Positions 24,378 through 36,399 of a DNA stretch of 64,000 bases are shown here, one piece after another. Source of the DNA: Coptis chinensis (Eukaryota > Streptophyta > Magnoliopsida > Ranunculales > Ranunculaceae); contig CM027378.1 of assembly GCA_015680905.1 (NCBI GenBank), positions 74,367,501 to 74,431,500 of the forward strand. The letters are read 5' to 3'. The notes under the pieces are model-generated. The model was not told where the DNA came from. It was given only the letters and a program-made list of their open reading frames with translations, and did not search any database. Every line of letters starts with the position of its first letter. Within the stretch, counting starts at the first letter, position 1. A program made the position numbers and the translations under genes.

Positions 24378-25879
24378 TGATGCAAGTAAAAAGATAGTCT
24401 TACTCACAAATAAAGCGATGAACTCTAAACGAAAGTAAAACTATAAACTTTGGCTTATACTAGACTTATCAAAGATATTTGTTTTCTACTCTCGAATCTA
24501 TTGACGTAGAGTTGGAATCGAAGATTCGTTCCACTCCTAGTCCTTTAGCATTCAAGTTTTCTATAATTGATGGTCAATCCAAAGTCAATGAGAGATTTAC
24601 GAAGGGAATTTATACTACTGGTGAATTCAAATAACAAGATACAAATAACGGAATGACAGAATGCTAAGAGTTGAATCTAGATAAAGAATTAGGGGAATTT
24701 GATTCCACCTTGAATCCAACTTAATAAACTAGCATAGATTTGTTGTAAACCAATTCTTATGTTTTTACGGTAAGAATTGGTCGTTCTAATCCCTAATTAT
24801 ACATGGCATTTCTACCAATTCATAACTAGCATGTGAGGTCGTCCACCCATTCTCATGGCGAATCAATGACCTTCTAGAGTGGAATAGATTCTTACAACGA
24901 TTCTATACTACACAATCAAGTTTTCATCAAGGCTTCATCAAACCACTCTAATGGAGGTTTAGCCTTGATTTATCAAACTATTATTTCCAATTGAATTAAA
25001 ACTAGACATAATATAAAGATTTGAACTTTTCTAATTTAACTACTCAAGAATTAAAATCCAAATTAATAACTAGGAAATGAATAACAAACACTAATTGAAA
25101 TTAGATCTAAACAAATTTAAATGACAAAATCGAAATTAATAAGAACTATTATTTTATTTATCTAATGAAATGAAGAACAATGATTCAAATAATTGATCTA
25201 AAACAAGGAATGAAACTAATTAATTACTTATTGAAATTCAAAAACTAGATCTACAAGCTATTCTAATGGCTACTTTCTATTCTAAGCTATCTAACTATCT
25301 CCTTCTTCAGAGTTAAGTCTTGTTTTATGTAAAGGAGGAGACCAAATCCACAATTTCGTGCATGGGCTGAGGAGCCATGTTTTGGGCCGGAAAATCAAGC
25401 CCAAAGCCCAATTTCTTCAGTCCACAGATCCCGTTTCAATTAGCTTTGACTTCAATAGACTTTTCATCCACTTTTACTCCTCTGATTGGGTCAAGGCTTG
25501 GACCATTGGAAATCTCTTTTTGAGCCGGTCGTTTTGACGTAAGGTAGGCCAAAATCTGAGGCCTAAGTCCAAAGATATGGTCTTCGGAAGTTCTGCTGAC
25601 TTGTGCACTGTTTCTGCCCGTGTTGACTTTTCAACTTTTGACCAGGCTTTATAAAGGCTTTGTCTCCTTGAATCTTGGCCTTTATCACAGAACTTCTTAA
25701 CAACCAACCCTTTACTCCTTTATATCGCCAAAGTGGCACATTTTTGCATATAAAATTGAGTTCCATACCTGAAATACATAAAAGCACGTAATTAGCATTA
25801 ACTCTTATTTATTACTCGCATAATTGGTCTAAAAGTAGTATTATTAAGGGGTTAAAACTACAGTTTTGGGCTTTTATCA
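24378..25879 (-). repeat. 5' LTR of the minus-strand Athila element
   Basis: On the plus strand it begins TGATGCAAGTAAAAAG and ends GTTTTGGGCTTTTATCA. It is the partner of 7997-9488, almost the same length (1502 against 1492 bp). It contains a TATA-like GATATAAAGGAG box in element orientation near 25720. Confidence 0.93.
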
Positions 25880-26767
25880 GTAATATATTTAATTTTAGCA
25901 CATTGTACGTTCATATATTAAAATTGCATGTATAAATATCGAAATATAGAACCCATGGGCCTTGCTGATTTAATAATATAATTATGTACCTTTATTTGGT
26001 TAAATTTTACTATTTCACGAAATTTCAAAAGCTAATCCTATAGGAGCCATGATATGCGCATGCTTGATTTGTGAACGTATGATATTATTTTATTTATGTT
26101 ACAGTCCGCTTATGCCCCAAGCGCTATTTATTATTTCATGGAACTCATTTAGGAGTTGCGTATGTTATTATTTCTTTATATTAGTATAGATTAATCTTCT
26201 TTTTCAGGTGCTCCCATTTACAAACACATTTCTATGGTGCTCTCTATCCTTTATTTTCATTCCATACTTTGGGGACAAAGCATGATTCTATTTGGGGGTG
26301 GTATAGAAACATATTGTAAATGTTTCAGCACATATTAAGTTGTATATTATGCACTTTTCTTTATAAAAATGTTAAAATCATAAATATAGTTTATACTATA
26401 TGCACTTAGTGATAATGGTATTGTTCCTTTCTCCATGATGATATTAGTCTAGAAATCTCACGTAGTACTTGAATTAAGATTTAATATTTGAAACTTAGAT
26501 TAATATATAGGTAATAGTTATTGCATATTTTCATGAACATCTTGCATGAGCATCTTTGATTGTATTTGGCAGTATTTTTCTGAGACCTAAGTTAGAGTAC
26601 TTAATACATATCATGTAAGCATTTAGCCTAAAAGCCTCATAAGAGTGAAATATCTGAGTGATGACACAAGGGAAAAGTAAAATTCTGAGTAGAGAAATCA
26701 CACATTCACTTGCTTGATCACCATACCATATCCTAAGCAAGGATTTAGGCCTTCTTTGGATCGATAT

Positions 26768-29700
26768 TGTAACGCCCATATTTGTAATCTGTATTTATTT
26801 ATTTATTAATTATTATTATTTTTATTTAAAATTTGTTGGATTGGATTTGGGATATGTGGACCTGATTTCTGGGCCCGAGTCTGTGTTGGGCTTAGGTTTC
26901 AAACCCAAGTATATATATTCATATTTTTCCAGAGAATAGGGTTTTTGGATAAAAAATAAAATAAAATGAATGCGGCTCGCTTGCTTGAGAGTTGGATCAC
27001 AACGATTCGGACTATGAGGGATTCGTGGAGCTTTTAATTAATGTGAGTAGTTATTTTGCTTTTTCACCAAACCTATAGTTTTACGTGTATTGGTGTATAC
27101 AGACATATTTCTCTGTTTAAGGTTTTTGTCTATTTTTACTGCTCATTCTCCCGTTATTATTCGGCATCCTGTTGTATTGTTAAACTCTGTTGAATTGCTA
27201 AACTCTATTGAAACTCTGAAATCGACATTGAACTGTCAAAGCTTGATTGGGCCCGTTAATGGCGTCGCGAGCCCAAGATAAAGAAATCGTCCTGCCTTTT
27301 TGTTTACATTTTTTTTTTGTGGTTTTGAATATGTTGGTTGATGTTGGGGGTTAAGGGTTTGATGGTTGGGTTGTTGAAACTTTGAACAAGCGTTAATGGA
27401 GGCGCCAGCCCATAGAAATCGGTATTGTTTAGTATTTTGAACCTTGATAATGTTTATAATATGGTGGTTGTGGGTTGGTTTATGTTTGGTGGTAGTGGGG
27501 TGATGGAGTGCTGGAGATTGGGTGTTGTTCGGAGCTTTGAAGGGTTGTTAATGGCGGCTAATGGCAACGCGATTCGGTCGGGGTAGAGTTTTGGATGTGA
27601 GGGGAATCGGGTTTTGAGGGTATCGAAAGATAGGGTTTTTTTGGGGGTTCAAAACCGAATTGTTTCGGTGAGTTTGGAGTGCCGGACGAGCGGAGACTCG
27701 TGGTGGCTGGTGGTGGAGGGAGCTGCTGGTGAGCGAGGAAGACAACTTGTTGGTCGGTTGGGCTTGGGCCTAAACATTAGTTAGTTGTTAGGCTAGATTC
27801 TATTATTTTGTTTTGGGCGGGAACTGAGTTAGATTGTTTGGTTGGGCCTTGGGCCGAAATTTATTTAGTTTGTTTTGGGGCCAGTTTAATTTCATTTCTG
27901 TTTTTGGTTTGGGCCAATTTCTATTTTTATTTTGGGCCGACCCATTTGACTTAAAATGGGTCAAGGTGAGTCTTTAAATGTTTAGACTCTTGGACTTTGG
28001 TTTTGGACCTTGATTGTGGACTATTAATTGTTTAATTACGTTACTTTTTATGTTGTAAATTGTATGGACAAGTCTAATGATAGAAGGTTGTGGAAGCCTG
28101 TATAAACTTGTTTGACATGTGATATTACACGTGATAAAGATTTGACGTTGGTATTGTGTATTTATTGACACGTGACAAGAATGAAATGTTAGGAGACATG
28201 ATATTCCTAAAATGCTATAAAACGGTTATGCGATACGTTTGGAGCAATTGTGATATTATATGATATGTTAGGATATATGTATTAAATGTAATATTTTTGG
28301 AGAAATAAATGTAAACGCTCCATCATTATATCTGTGAGATGCTACTATGAAGTAGTATAATATTTGTGGATATTTTCCAAAGGATTGTGGTTTAACACAA
28401 TAATTTATTTGGCACGTGAAAGAATGAAAGTCATTATGAGATATATTGAGATATTTCTAAATATTGTGGCTTAGTGCAATAATGTATTTGGCATGCACGT
28501 GATAAAGTGAAATGGTTAGGAGATATAAATGTATAACACTTGAATAAATTACATAACGAAAATCCTAGAACCTAGCTACCACAACTCATGTGATTTGGCC
28601 CTTGTGATGGGCGTATGTGATTTGATTGGCCCTTCTGGCATTTCAGTGAATCTGAATGGCCCTTCTAGCATAGCCGAATAGTGGCTTGATTATTGCGTTC
28701 GCAAAATTAGAACGAGACGCGCTATATTTTATGCCGAATAGTGGCAGTACTCGCATAATGACGTTCGTGTGGGGGTTATATGGTATGCTATATCCCGCTT
28801 AGGGTAACTACGCACGTAGCGGTTCATTCGTGAGGGGAGGCATGTGGATGTACATGTTCGGCATTGGGAAGCGATTGTGGTAGCCAGGAAAACTAGGTAA
28901 AACATAGAGATAACGTGATTCTGGAGACACTTGAAGAAACTCTAAACAATAATTGTGATGATATATCAAAGTGTACGTTAAATCTATAATAAATGATTGA
29001 TGGTGGTTATGAAATTGGTTCAATGAGATGATTAGAATTATGTATATGATATGTTTGTTTTATTATAATTTATGTTGCATTCACAAAGGTTTTGCAAAAT
29101 GGTGGGTTGAATTGATTATTTATGGAGGTGTGACCCACTCTGTGATCAGGCCTACACTCGTGTAGATATAGAGTAAGTTTAGTTTTATTATTAGATGCAG
29201 TTGATTTAGTACTATTGGAAGCTAAGGCGCCTCAGTGGAGGAACTACCTGCCTTAATTATTATATTTAAGAATGTTGTATTATTCGTTGGAAGTTAAGGC
29301 GCCTCGGTGAAGGAACTAACTGCCTTATGGATTGTGTATGTATATGTATAAGTATATTTTATATTTTAGGGCTACTCATACCAGCATTGTTTATAATGCT
29401 GACCCGATTTGCATGTTTGCTTATTGGATGTGTTCATTAAACGAACATAGTTGATAAGTCTTGACAGGATTAGTGTTGAAGAAAATTGGTTGCTGCTTGT
29501 GGTTTGCGTTAGCATCGCATTCAAGATATGTTTTGTTTTCCCTTAAGGTGTAATAGATTTTAGTTGAGACAATGTTGTTTTGTATTTTCAGTTGTAATTA
29601 TAATTAAAGAGTGTTGAAAGGAAAATTGTAATTTAACCATATTTGTGAGTTTTGGTAATGAAGAGGACTTTTGTTTATTTAAAATTTTTATTGGTTTCAA

Positions 29701-29849
29701 ATTATTAGAATAATTAAATAGATGATGGGTTTTTGGAAGTTGAGAGTGCATCGGGTTTTTAGAAGTTGAGAGTGCATTACACCTCGAAAATCGAAGAGTC
29801 GGGAACAAATATTGTTTTTCCGATTTCTGTTGAAATTTGGGGTATGACA
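26768..29849 (+). mobile_element. Nested ~3.1-kb solo LTR (copy 2)
   Basis: Runs from TGTAACGCCCATATTTG to GGGGTATGACA and is flanked by GATAT (26763-26767 and 29850-29854). The Athila sequence on both sides is collinear with the uninterrupted homologue at 10560-10600, which proves the edges. No coding region or internal domain is seen. It shares end motifs and the ACTCATACCAGCA / GGAACTACCTGCC segments with copy 1, in the same orientation. It contains GGCCCTTCT-type short repeats (28600-28740). Confidence 0.87.
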
Positions 29850-30938
29850 GATATAGCTAAAAATTCATACTTATAAATAATTATCCACTAGTCTCCCCTC
29901 TGAGCCTTTCAACTAACCTTTTCACAACCACAAATTCTTTACCCATCTTTTAAACCAATAAAAATAAAAATAAGCCTACCTATCTTGAATGAGTCTGAGA
30001 ATATGATGAGTAAAGAGAATAAAGAGAAAGACTTGTGGAAAACCAAAGTTAGTTAGTTGCTTCATAAAAGAAAAAATATATAAGAAGTTTCCATCCAAAG
30101 AAAAGAAAAGAAGAAAATAGAAATAGAAATAAAACAAAAACTCCAAAAATAAAATAAAATGAGTAAAAAAGCCAAAATAAAAAGGCTAAGGATGGAAACT
30201 AAGTGTACAAGCAAAGTAAGAACAAAGTTTTCTCTAGTTACATATAATTGAAGACCCTATTATCTCAGACTTGTTTATTTGAATATCCATTCCGTTTCTT
30301 CTTAAACCATCACCTTAGCCCCGTATCACCTAATAAAGACCAGATCTAGCTCAGTTAGGTTTAATTTGGTGTGATAGTAAGTGGTAGATGTGTTTGATCG
30401 ACCTCGGCTTCCTTGGATTGTCATTAGGATTATAAGAAAACATGTGCCCACTACACGCTGGAGTTAGCAAACTTGAGTGGAAAAATCATAGTGTTATGTG
30501 TCTTGACACATTCCTTGTAAGAACTTACTTAGGCACGCTACCCAAAAGTTTCATAAATGAACCTGCCATTGCATTTCATAGCATAGTCCATTGTATAGTT
30601 GTTTATCTTAAGATGATTTTATTATTTTGCATGTAGTAATTTATGAGTTAGATTGATGATCATTGTTTAAATGCTAGTGAGATATATAGATTTTGAGATA
30701 AAATTAGGGGACATTACTTTTATTTCTTAGTCATTGTAGTATAAATGAAGTTTGTGAGTATCTTCTCTGGAAAACTCTCACGAGACTATAACTGGTCCAC
30801 TAGGGAATTCCTAGTGGTTTAAGGCCTTATTGCATATGGTCAATGCAATCGCACTCTACGAAACGAATTTAGTTAGGACCACATTTTTTGCCACTTATCT
30901 GTTTTTATTTATAATTTTTGCTTGAGGACAAGCAAAAT

Positions 30939-30955
30939 GCTGTTTGGGGGTGGTG
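30939..30955 (+). other. Polypurine tract
   Basis: GCTGTTTGGGGGTGGTG directly before the LTR at 30956, nearly identical to the tract at 9489-9505 on the other strand. Confidence 0.8.
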
Positions 30956-32253
30956 TGATAAGCACCCAAAAGTGTAGTTTAAATCCCTTAATAGTATTAC
31001 ATTTAGGTCAATTATGTTTATAATAAATAAGAGTTAGTAATGTTTACTTGTTTTTGTGTATTCTAGGTCTTGAAGCTGTTTATATGCTTAAAGACGTCAT
31101 TTTTGCATGGAAAACAAGTCAAGATGATTGCTTAGAAAGTTCTACGTTTAAATCCCAAGAATTATGAATAAAAGCCTTTTTCAAGCCCAGTCAATTCGGG
31201 TAGAAAAAGAATAGAAAAGTCAACAAATTCAAATAGGCGTATCTTTGGACTCGGGCCTTGGAATTGGTCCTACTTTATGTCAAAACGACCGGCTCGGAAT
31301 AAGATTTCCAATGGACCCGGATTTTCTCTAATAAGAGCTATAAAAGTAGATAAACCTAATGGCACTGAAGTAATTTCCAACATAATTGGCCATTTTAGAC
31401 TAAACCTAATGGACTTTAGGGTCACTGTAGAAGCTCAAAGTCTCCCTTTTTGGCCCATGCATGAAAATATAACCTTAACTCTCTCCTATATAAAGAGGGT
31501 TAATGCTAAACTTATTATCTCCTTCTCCTCTTTAGTTAATAATTAGTTTAGTGTAGTTGTAGTTTAGTTTAGGGTTAGAATTAGGTTAACATTAATTGTA
31601 GCATTCATTAAAACCTTATCAAATAAATCTTTAGTTCTTCATATTTAATTATTCTCTATACTTTAATGTCATTATTTTACTATTTTAATATAGATAATCC
31701 AATGACACAAGGCTAAAACCTCTATTAGAGGGGGTTAATGAAGCCACGTGAAAATGATTGCTTGTTAGAATAGTTATTGTTTAGAATAGAGTTTCAAGTT
31801 CATTGTTGTGAGTGTTTAGAGATAAACCTCATAATAATGAATTAGGGTTTAGAGCCACCATCAAAGAGATTTGTGGTGGAGCTAAACTCTCATGCTAGTG
31901 AAACCTTGATCCGAGAGAACTTGGTGTTCACTAGGGATCAATAAGCAATTCAATAATCAACCTAATGATCAATCAAATCGTGTAGCAGATTAAACCATCT
32001 CTAATTATCTTTCTCACCTTTAAATTTTCTATTTTCAATCTTATATTTACTGTTTTCATATTAATTATTACTCTCCCATTAGTTAATAGTTTGGTTAGTC
32101 TAGATTTGTTACAAGTACGTGCAAGCAAGAGTGGAGAACACGATTACTCCTCTTTATCACATGATATTTGAGAGTATTATTATAACTTGATTAGAATTAT
32201 TTTACCATGTTAGAACTACTATTTTCACATTTAATTTATTTCACTTGTCATCA
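30956..32253 (+). repeat. 3' LTR (~1.3 kb) of the plus-strand Athila-type element
   Basis: Begins TGATAAGCACCCAAAAG and ends CACTTGTCATCA. It resembles the other Athila LTRs in element orientation, especially the first ~100 bp and the last few bases. The partner 5' LTR is not in the window. A TATA box (31487-31495) and a GGGTTTAGAGCC.. segment lie within. Confidence 0.8.
31487..31495 (+). promoter_or_regulatory. TATA box of the Athila-type LTR
   Basis: TATATAAAG preceded by a CT-rich segment in the middle of the LTR, the normal position of the U3 promoter in a Ty3/gypsy LTR. No transcript evidence is available. Confidence 0.5.
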
Positions 32254-32339
32254 GGCTCTAACTGTACGACGCGAGTGTCATCAATAGAAGAAAGGGGATG
32301 GTAAATCGTCTAGCCACTCGGATCACTCAAACTAAAAAC

Positions 32340-33478
32340 CCAAGGCCACTTTTACTGAGGAAGATCTGGCACTAGAACAAATGTGTGTACAGGTCCATGC
32401 TGAAGCGTCGGCTGTAATGACTGGCCAATCTGATATTCACGTCTAACACCCATTCTGTTAACCGTATGAATGTTACCTGTACGACCCACAGCTGAGTGCA
32501 AATGACCAATAGATACCTTAAACCAATAACGGTAATACTGCTCATAAGTCTGCAATATTGTAACTAGGTCAGAAGCTACTAGCTAACTCTAATCCATGTT
32601 TCTTTCGATGACTTACTATAAGGTCATATCCTTAGCCTCTGATAGATGGGTAGGCTGATCAGGGGGGATACCAAAGCATGGTGTGAGTTGTCTGTAACAT
32701 CTATCCCCTAAATGCCACTACATATCACTCCCACAAGTGAATACCATCCTCCTATGAGAAATGAACAATGCGTATCTACAGTCATTCGCGTCGACGTTCA
32801 CAAATGTTCACCAAGGCCTCCAAACAATAGAAGCATGTGTACTAAGCTTGATCTGGGTTCGGACAGAAGTTATGTTATGACTGATCTCACTGGTCAGACA
32901 AGGTCCATGCCAAGCCTTGATCCTAGGCCTCTTATCAGTGTTCTCTGTGAAGATAGGATTTGCAGCATAGAAATACTCATAAAACCATACCTCTAAGAAA
33001 ATGACAAACCCTCCCATCTGGGGACTATGGACAACACCAGTCTGCCGAGAAGCCCTATCTAAACAATGCAACAAATTACAGTATATGGCTCCACCAAAAT
33101 CAATACCGCCCAACTCATGCAAGTGCTCAAAGTTGGCTAGATGGCCCAAATTAATCGTGGAATGGCCATAAGGAAGAAACAAGGCGCCTATCAAATACAT
33201 ACAAAAAGCCCTTACATACTCATCAACATGTGTTTGACCATCATCAGAATCAAGTGACAAATAATTTATTAAAAACTGCAACCCATCATCATTAGTCAAA
33301 GGTATAATGTATGCAGCCTTGATACCAGAAATCCTAATATCAGCACTGTCATATGACTCCTCGATCAGACAAGGGAAGAACGTTATCATTTGGGTACAAC
33401 TCTAAAAGTCAGTGATACATCTCAACGGATGACCTAATCATATACTCAAACTAGATATCATACAAAAATCTAGTAGAG
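32340..33478 (-). pseudogene. Plant mobile domain (PMD / MAIN-like) gene fragment
   Basis: The minus strand at 32808-33389 reads LYPNDN-like upstream sequence, then VDEYVRAFCMYLIGALFLPY, HSTINLGHLANFEHLHELGG and YCNLLHCLDRASRQTG. This is the core of the aminotransferase-like plant mobile domain (MAIN and phosphatase-7 long-form proteins, often mobilised by transposons). A further piece (32352-32555, YEQYYRYWFKVSIGH) resembles the tail of such proteins. The N-terminus is missing and the TAT element begins at 33479. Stops split the pieces, so it is a relic. I cannot say whether it came as a gene or inside a transposon. Confidence 0.7.
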
Positions 33479-33948
33479 TGAAGCCTATTTCGACCCCACC
33501 TACGTGGCAAATGTCTATTAGTGGGGGTCTCCACGTTATTTGTTTAATTGACAGGACTAAAACTCAATTTGCAATATCATGGATCAATGTACACGCCCAT
33601 TAACTCATGTGTCTACGGCTGAACCTAGCCACATGGCTTGCCACTTACGTACATTAATTTATGTCTAGATTCATTTTGTATCAAAGAGATAATCATCAAT
33701 TAGGAGTCATGTTCAATTACAATTACTTAAGCTACAAGAAGTCTCTATTCTATGCATATAAATAAAAAACTATTTTTCATAAAGAACTACATTCTTGAGA
33801 CTGGATTCCATCAATAATTTGTGTACGTAGGCAACCGAAAGGTATAGTCTCATCATTTTCTTGATCACCATCGCTTTTTCCACTACTTTTCTACGTTTTT
33901 CATCTTTTTCGTCACCACTTAATGTTTTGATCATATTTAGTCGAAACA
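33479..33948 (+). repeat. 5' LTR of the TAT element
   Basis: Begins TGAAGCCTATTTCGACCCC and ends TTAGTCGAAACA. It matches 41937-42408 over its whole length, with the best conserved block at about 33565-33660. It contains a TATAAATA-like box near 33756. Confidence 0.88.
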
Positions 33949-33954
33949 TAATTA

Positions 33955-34800
33955 GAACCGTCTGTGGGGAACTAGCGAAAAAGTCATTGTGAGTGAGAAA
34001 GCTAATTTCAAGTTCATCAGTAAGTTATCCATAGCAATCCACCAAGACAACTTTTCACTCAATCAGGTTGCATGCGACCCTACTGTCGTTCCACCAATAC
34101 GCCAAATTATCCAGCGCGAGGTTATTGCCTTTGACGATTCTCCATCCTCTGATGCGGATAATATAAGTCAAATGCCTCGAGAAGCACTTCTTTGAAAGTT
34201 CAAGCGTGTATGGATCGGAAATAGAACAGTTACTACAAGCGTCGTCTGAAATGAACCATTCCTCTCAAAGATGATGTAACATCTATCGCACCACAACATA
34301 ACATACGCCAACGACATTGTAGAGTGTGGGATCGTTTACGTGGTGAGGATAAAATTCCCGTTGTTCCTAAAGTCTGGTAATCCACGAGTTCTCAAAAATG
34401 GTGTTGTATTTGTAACACATCAACGTAACACACGCCAATAACATAGTTGCGTGTGGGATCGTTTATGTGGTGATGATTAGATTCTCGTTGTTCGTAATGG
34501 TTACCCACGAGTTCAAGACGATAAATATAGACTTTGCACTGGTTAATTTTCACGAATCTCAACAAAACATTTCCAATTCATATTTGTTCATTGTCATTTG
34601 ATAGTGCCGATAGTCGTCTCATATTCTTTGTTAGCAAGACTCTTATATCAGTTGAATCGAGGCATTCTTGCATTAAGAAAATCGTATTATCTCTGTTTCT
34701 TGCTGTCAAATGTCTTAAGCTTATTTCCAGGAAAGAATCATCAAAGTTTATACTGACTATCTGCTATGCAGGTCTTTTCGCAATGTCTACGAATTGAGTC
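33955..34800 (+). pseudogene. TAT primer region, gag and RNase H relics
   Basis: After the primer-like segment, an ORF at 33989-34195 (MSEKANFKFISKLSIAIHQD) lies at the gag position. Positions 34290-34540 contain two ~126-bp tandem units sharing GTGTGGGATCGTTTA(C/T)GTGG. Positions 34590-34770 translate as RLIFFVSKTLISVESRHSCI and resemble the YVSKAL...E.RY..IEK block of the RT-linked RNase H. Strongly decayed. Confidence 0.55.
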
Positions 34801-34979
34801 GCAGAATGGAAAAGTTACTTTAACGCTTACAACATTGTCTCTAACACTCGTACAATTAAATAGAGACAAACTTTGGTTTCGTTAATGACTGATTTTCTAA
34901 TTGATGATATTCCTATGTCTAACGCATTACTCGATGAGGAAAACATCGATCCCTAATTGTCATTACCTCCCGGGGGCGA

Positions 34980-36260
34980 TGACTTGAAATATTTATCGGA
35001 TATATCAGTTGATTGCTAGATTTACACTGATAGTTTGCATAATAAGTCCACCTCCGGTCTTGGTTTTGTCATCTTGAAGCTGAATGAAGACATAATTGAG
35101 AGGTCTCTATATTTGAGTTTTGACGCTTCAAATAATATGGTCGAGTATGAAACTGTCATTTGCGGTATACACACAACTCTTCAGCTGGGGGCGACTAAGT
35201 TATGATTAATTATTCTAAGTTAGTTACTAGCCACTTTGAATGATAATATGTTGCTCGCGATAATAGAATGGTCGTTTATCTGGACTTAATTCAACGAATT
35301 GTATGAAATTTTACATCTATCAGTATTGTGCAGTATCTACGTTATGATGTACGACACCCTGATTCTATCGCAACTTATTTGTGGAAATCTAGTCATCGCT
35401 GCCAAAACAACACTGGATTAACCACTTATGCTGTCAGATGATTCTAATGAGCTTGGCACTGATAATGTCTCGGTATCTACTGACGACGATCATGCAGCTG
35501 ACGATGCTCCGGAATTCTTGATGACCAAAAACTATATCGCAGCGGCACAAGTCTCAATCCTCTCCTTTGTTGTTTGGGCAGAACAAATGATTTACTAGGC
35601 CTCGAAGAAATTCATTCAGGACTATGTGAACACCACTCCTGGGGGCAAAGTCTCGCTCATATAGTGATGACCTAATGGTATTAGTGGCTATACATGCCAA
35701 CGGATGTTAAGCGTTTGTCCGAGAAGTGTACGCCTTGTCAAAAACATGATATATGATATGGGTCAAACTTCCTGCGATGAAGCGTCATCCAATTTATAAA
35801 CCTTGGTCATTTAAAAAATGGGGCCTTGACAATAATGGTTTATTTCGGACAGCCCAAAAACTTTATCGCAAGCAGCACAAGTTTCAATCCTCTTCTTCGT
35901 TGTTTGGGCAGAACGACCAATTTACTAGGCCTCGAAGAAATTCACTCAGGACTATGTGAACACCACTCCCGAGGGCAAAGTCTCGCTCACATAGCGATGA
36001 CCCAATAGTATTGGTTGCCATACATGCCAACGGGTGTTAAGCGTTTGTCCGAGAAATGTATGTCTTGTCAAAAACTTCCCGCGATTATGGGTCAAACTTC
36101 CCGCGATGAAGTGTCATCCAATCCATAAACTTAGTCATTTAAAAAATGGGGCCTTTACATTGATGGTTTATTTCCGACAGCCCCTGCCAGTGTTCGTTTC
36201 TTGCTCGTCGTAACAAATTATTTTACTAAGTGAGCAGACAAAATACACAAGTTGAAAGAA
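34980..36260 (+). pseudogene. TAT second RNase H and integrase relics, with a 330-bp tandem repeat
   Basis: Positions 34990-35210 read as STSGLGFVIL and FDASNNMVEYETVICGI, characteristic of the additional archaeal-type RNase H in TAT elements. Positions 35530-36250 carry integrase-like segments (EEIHSGLCEHHSRGQSLAH, SEKCMSCQK, WGLYIDGLFPTAPASVRFLL). Two tandem copies of about 330 bp are recognisable (landmark CTCGAAGAAATTCA at 35601 and 35931). Fossil. Confidence 0.7.
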
Positions 36261-36399
36261 AAATCGGACAACAATTTGTTAGTTTGTTTCCAGTTCAATA
36301 GTTTCTTTTTCGTTATTATCTTTGCAATTTTCAAGATTTGGTGATCAATAAAGTACTTCTTTCACTTCAGTTCTAATGGTATAATTTGGTTTCCATCGT

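Larger units (their letters stand above)
7997..25879 (-). mobile_element. Athila-type LTR retroelement, minus strand, near-complete but broken
   Basis: Bounded by two LTRs of about 1.5 kb (7997-9488 and 24378-25879) that differ at roughly 3-4% of positions by eye. That suggests an insertion within the last few million years. In element order it shows a tRNA-Asp-type primer site, gag, protease, RT/RNase H, integrase, two post-pol ORFs, a 3' non-coding region and a polypurine tract. A 3-kb solo LTR is nested in pol. The flanks (GTGGT on the left, GTAAT on the right) agree at only 3 of 5 positions, so the target duplication is uncertain. It is broken, with roughly half a dozen or more breaks. 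Confidence 0.9.
25880..30955 (+). mobile_element. 3' part of a plus-strand Athila-type element (split by a solo LTR)
   Basis: Non-coding sequence aligning by eye with the 3' region of the minus-strand Athila copy (9489-11413 reversed). Shared features are the CTTATG(C/T)CCCAAGC segment, GGAACTC..TTAGGAGTTGCGT, the GATCGATAT/ATAGCTA segment and the CCACTAGGGAATTCCTAGTGG palindrome (30798-30820). It ends in a polypurine tract and an LTR at 30956. The 3082-bp solo LTR at 26768-29849 interrupts it. It may be the continuation of the remnants left of 7997, with the minus-strand element inserted between them. Confidence 0.75.

Noticed and set aside
25474-25787. Short frames repeated in both Athila LTRs (also 9079-9318)
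   Set aside because: Present only because the two LTRs are copies; no protein family.
31277-31546. An 89-residue frame inside the Athila-type LTR
   Set aside because: LTRs are non-coding; the frame spans the TATA box.
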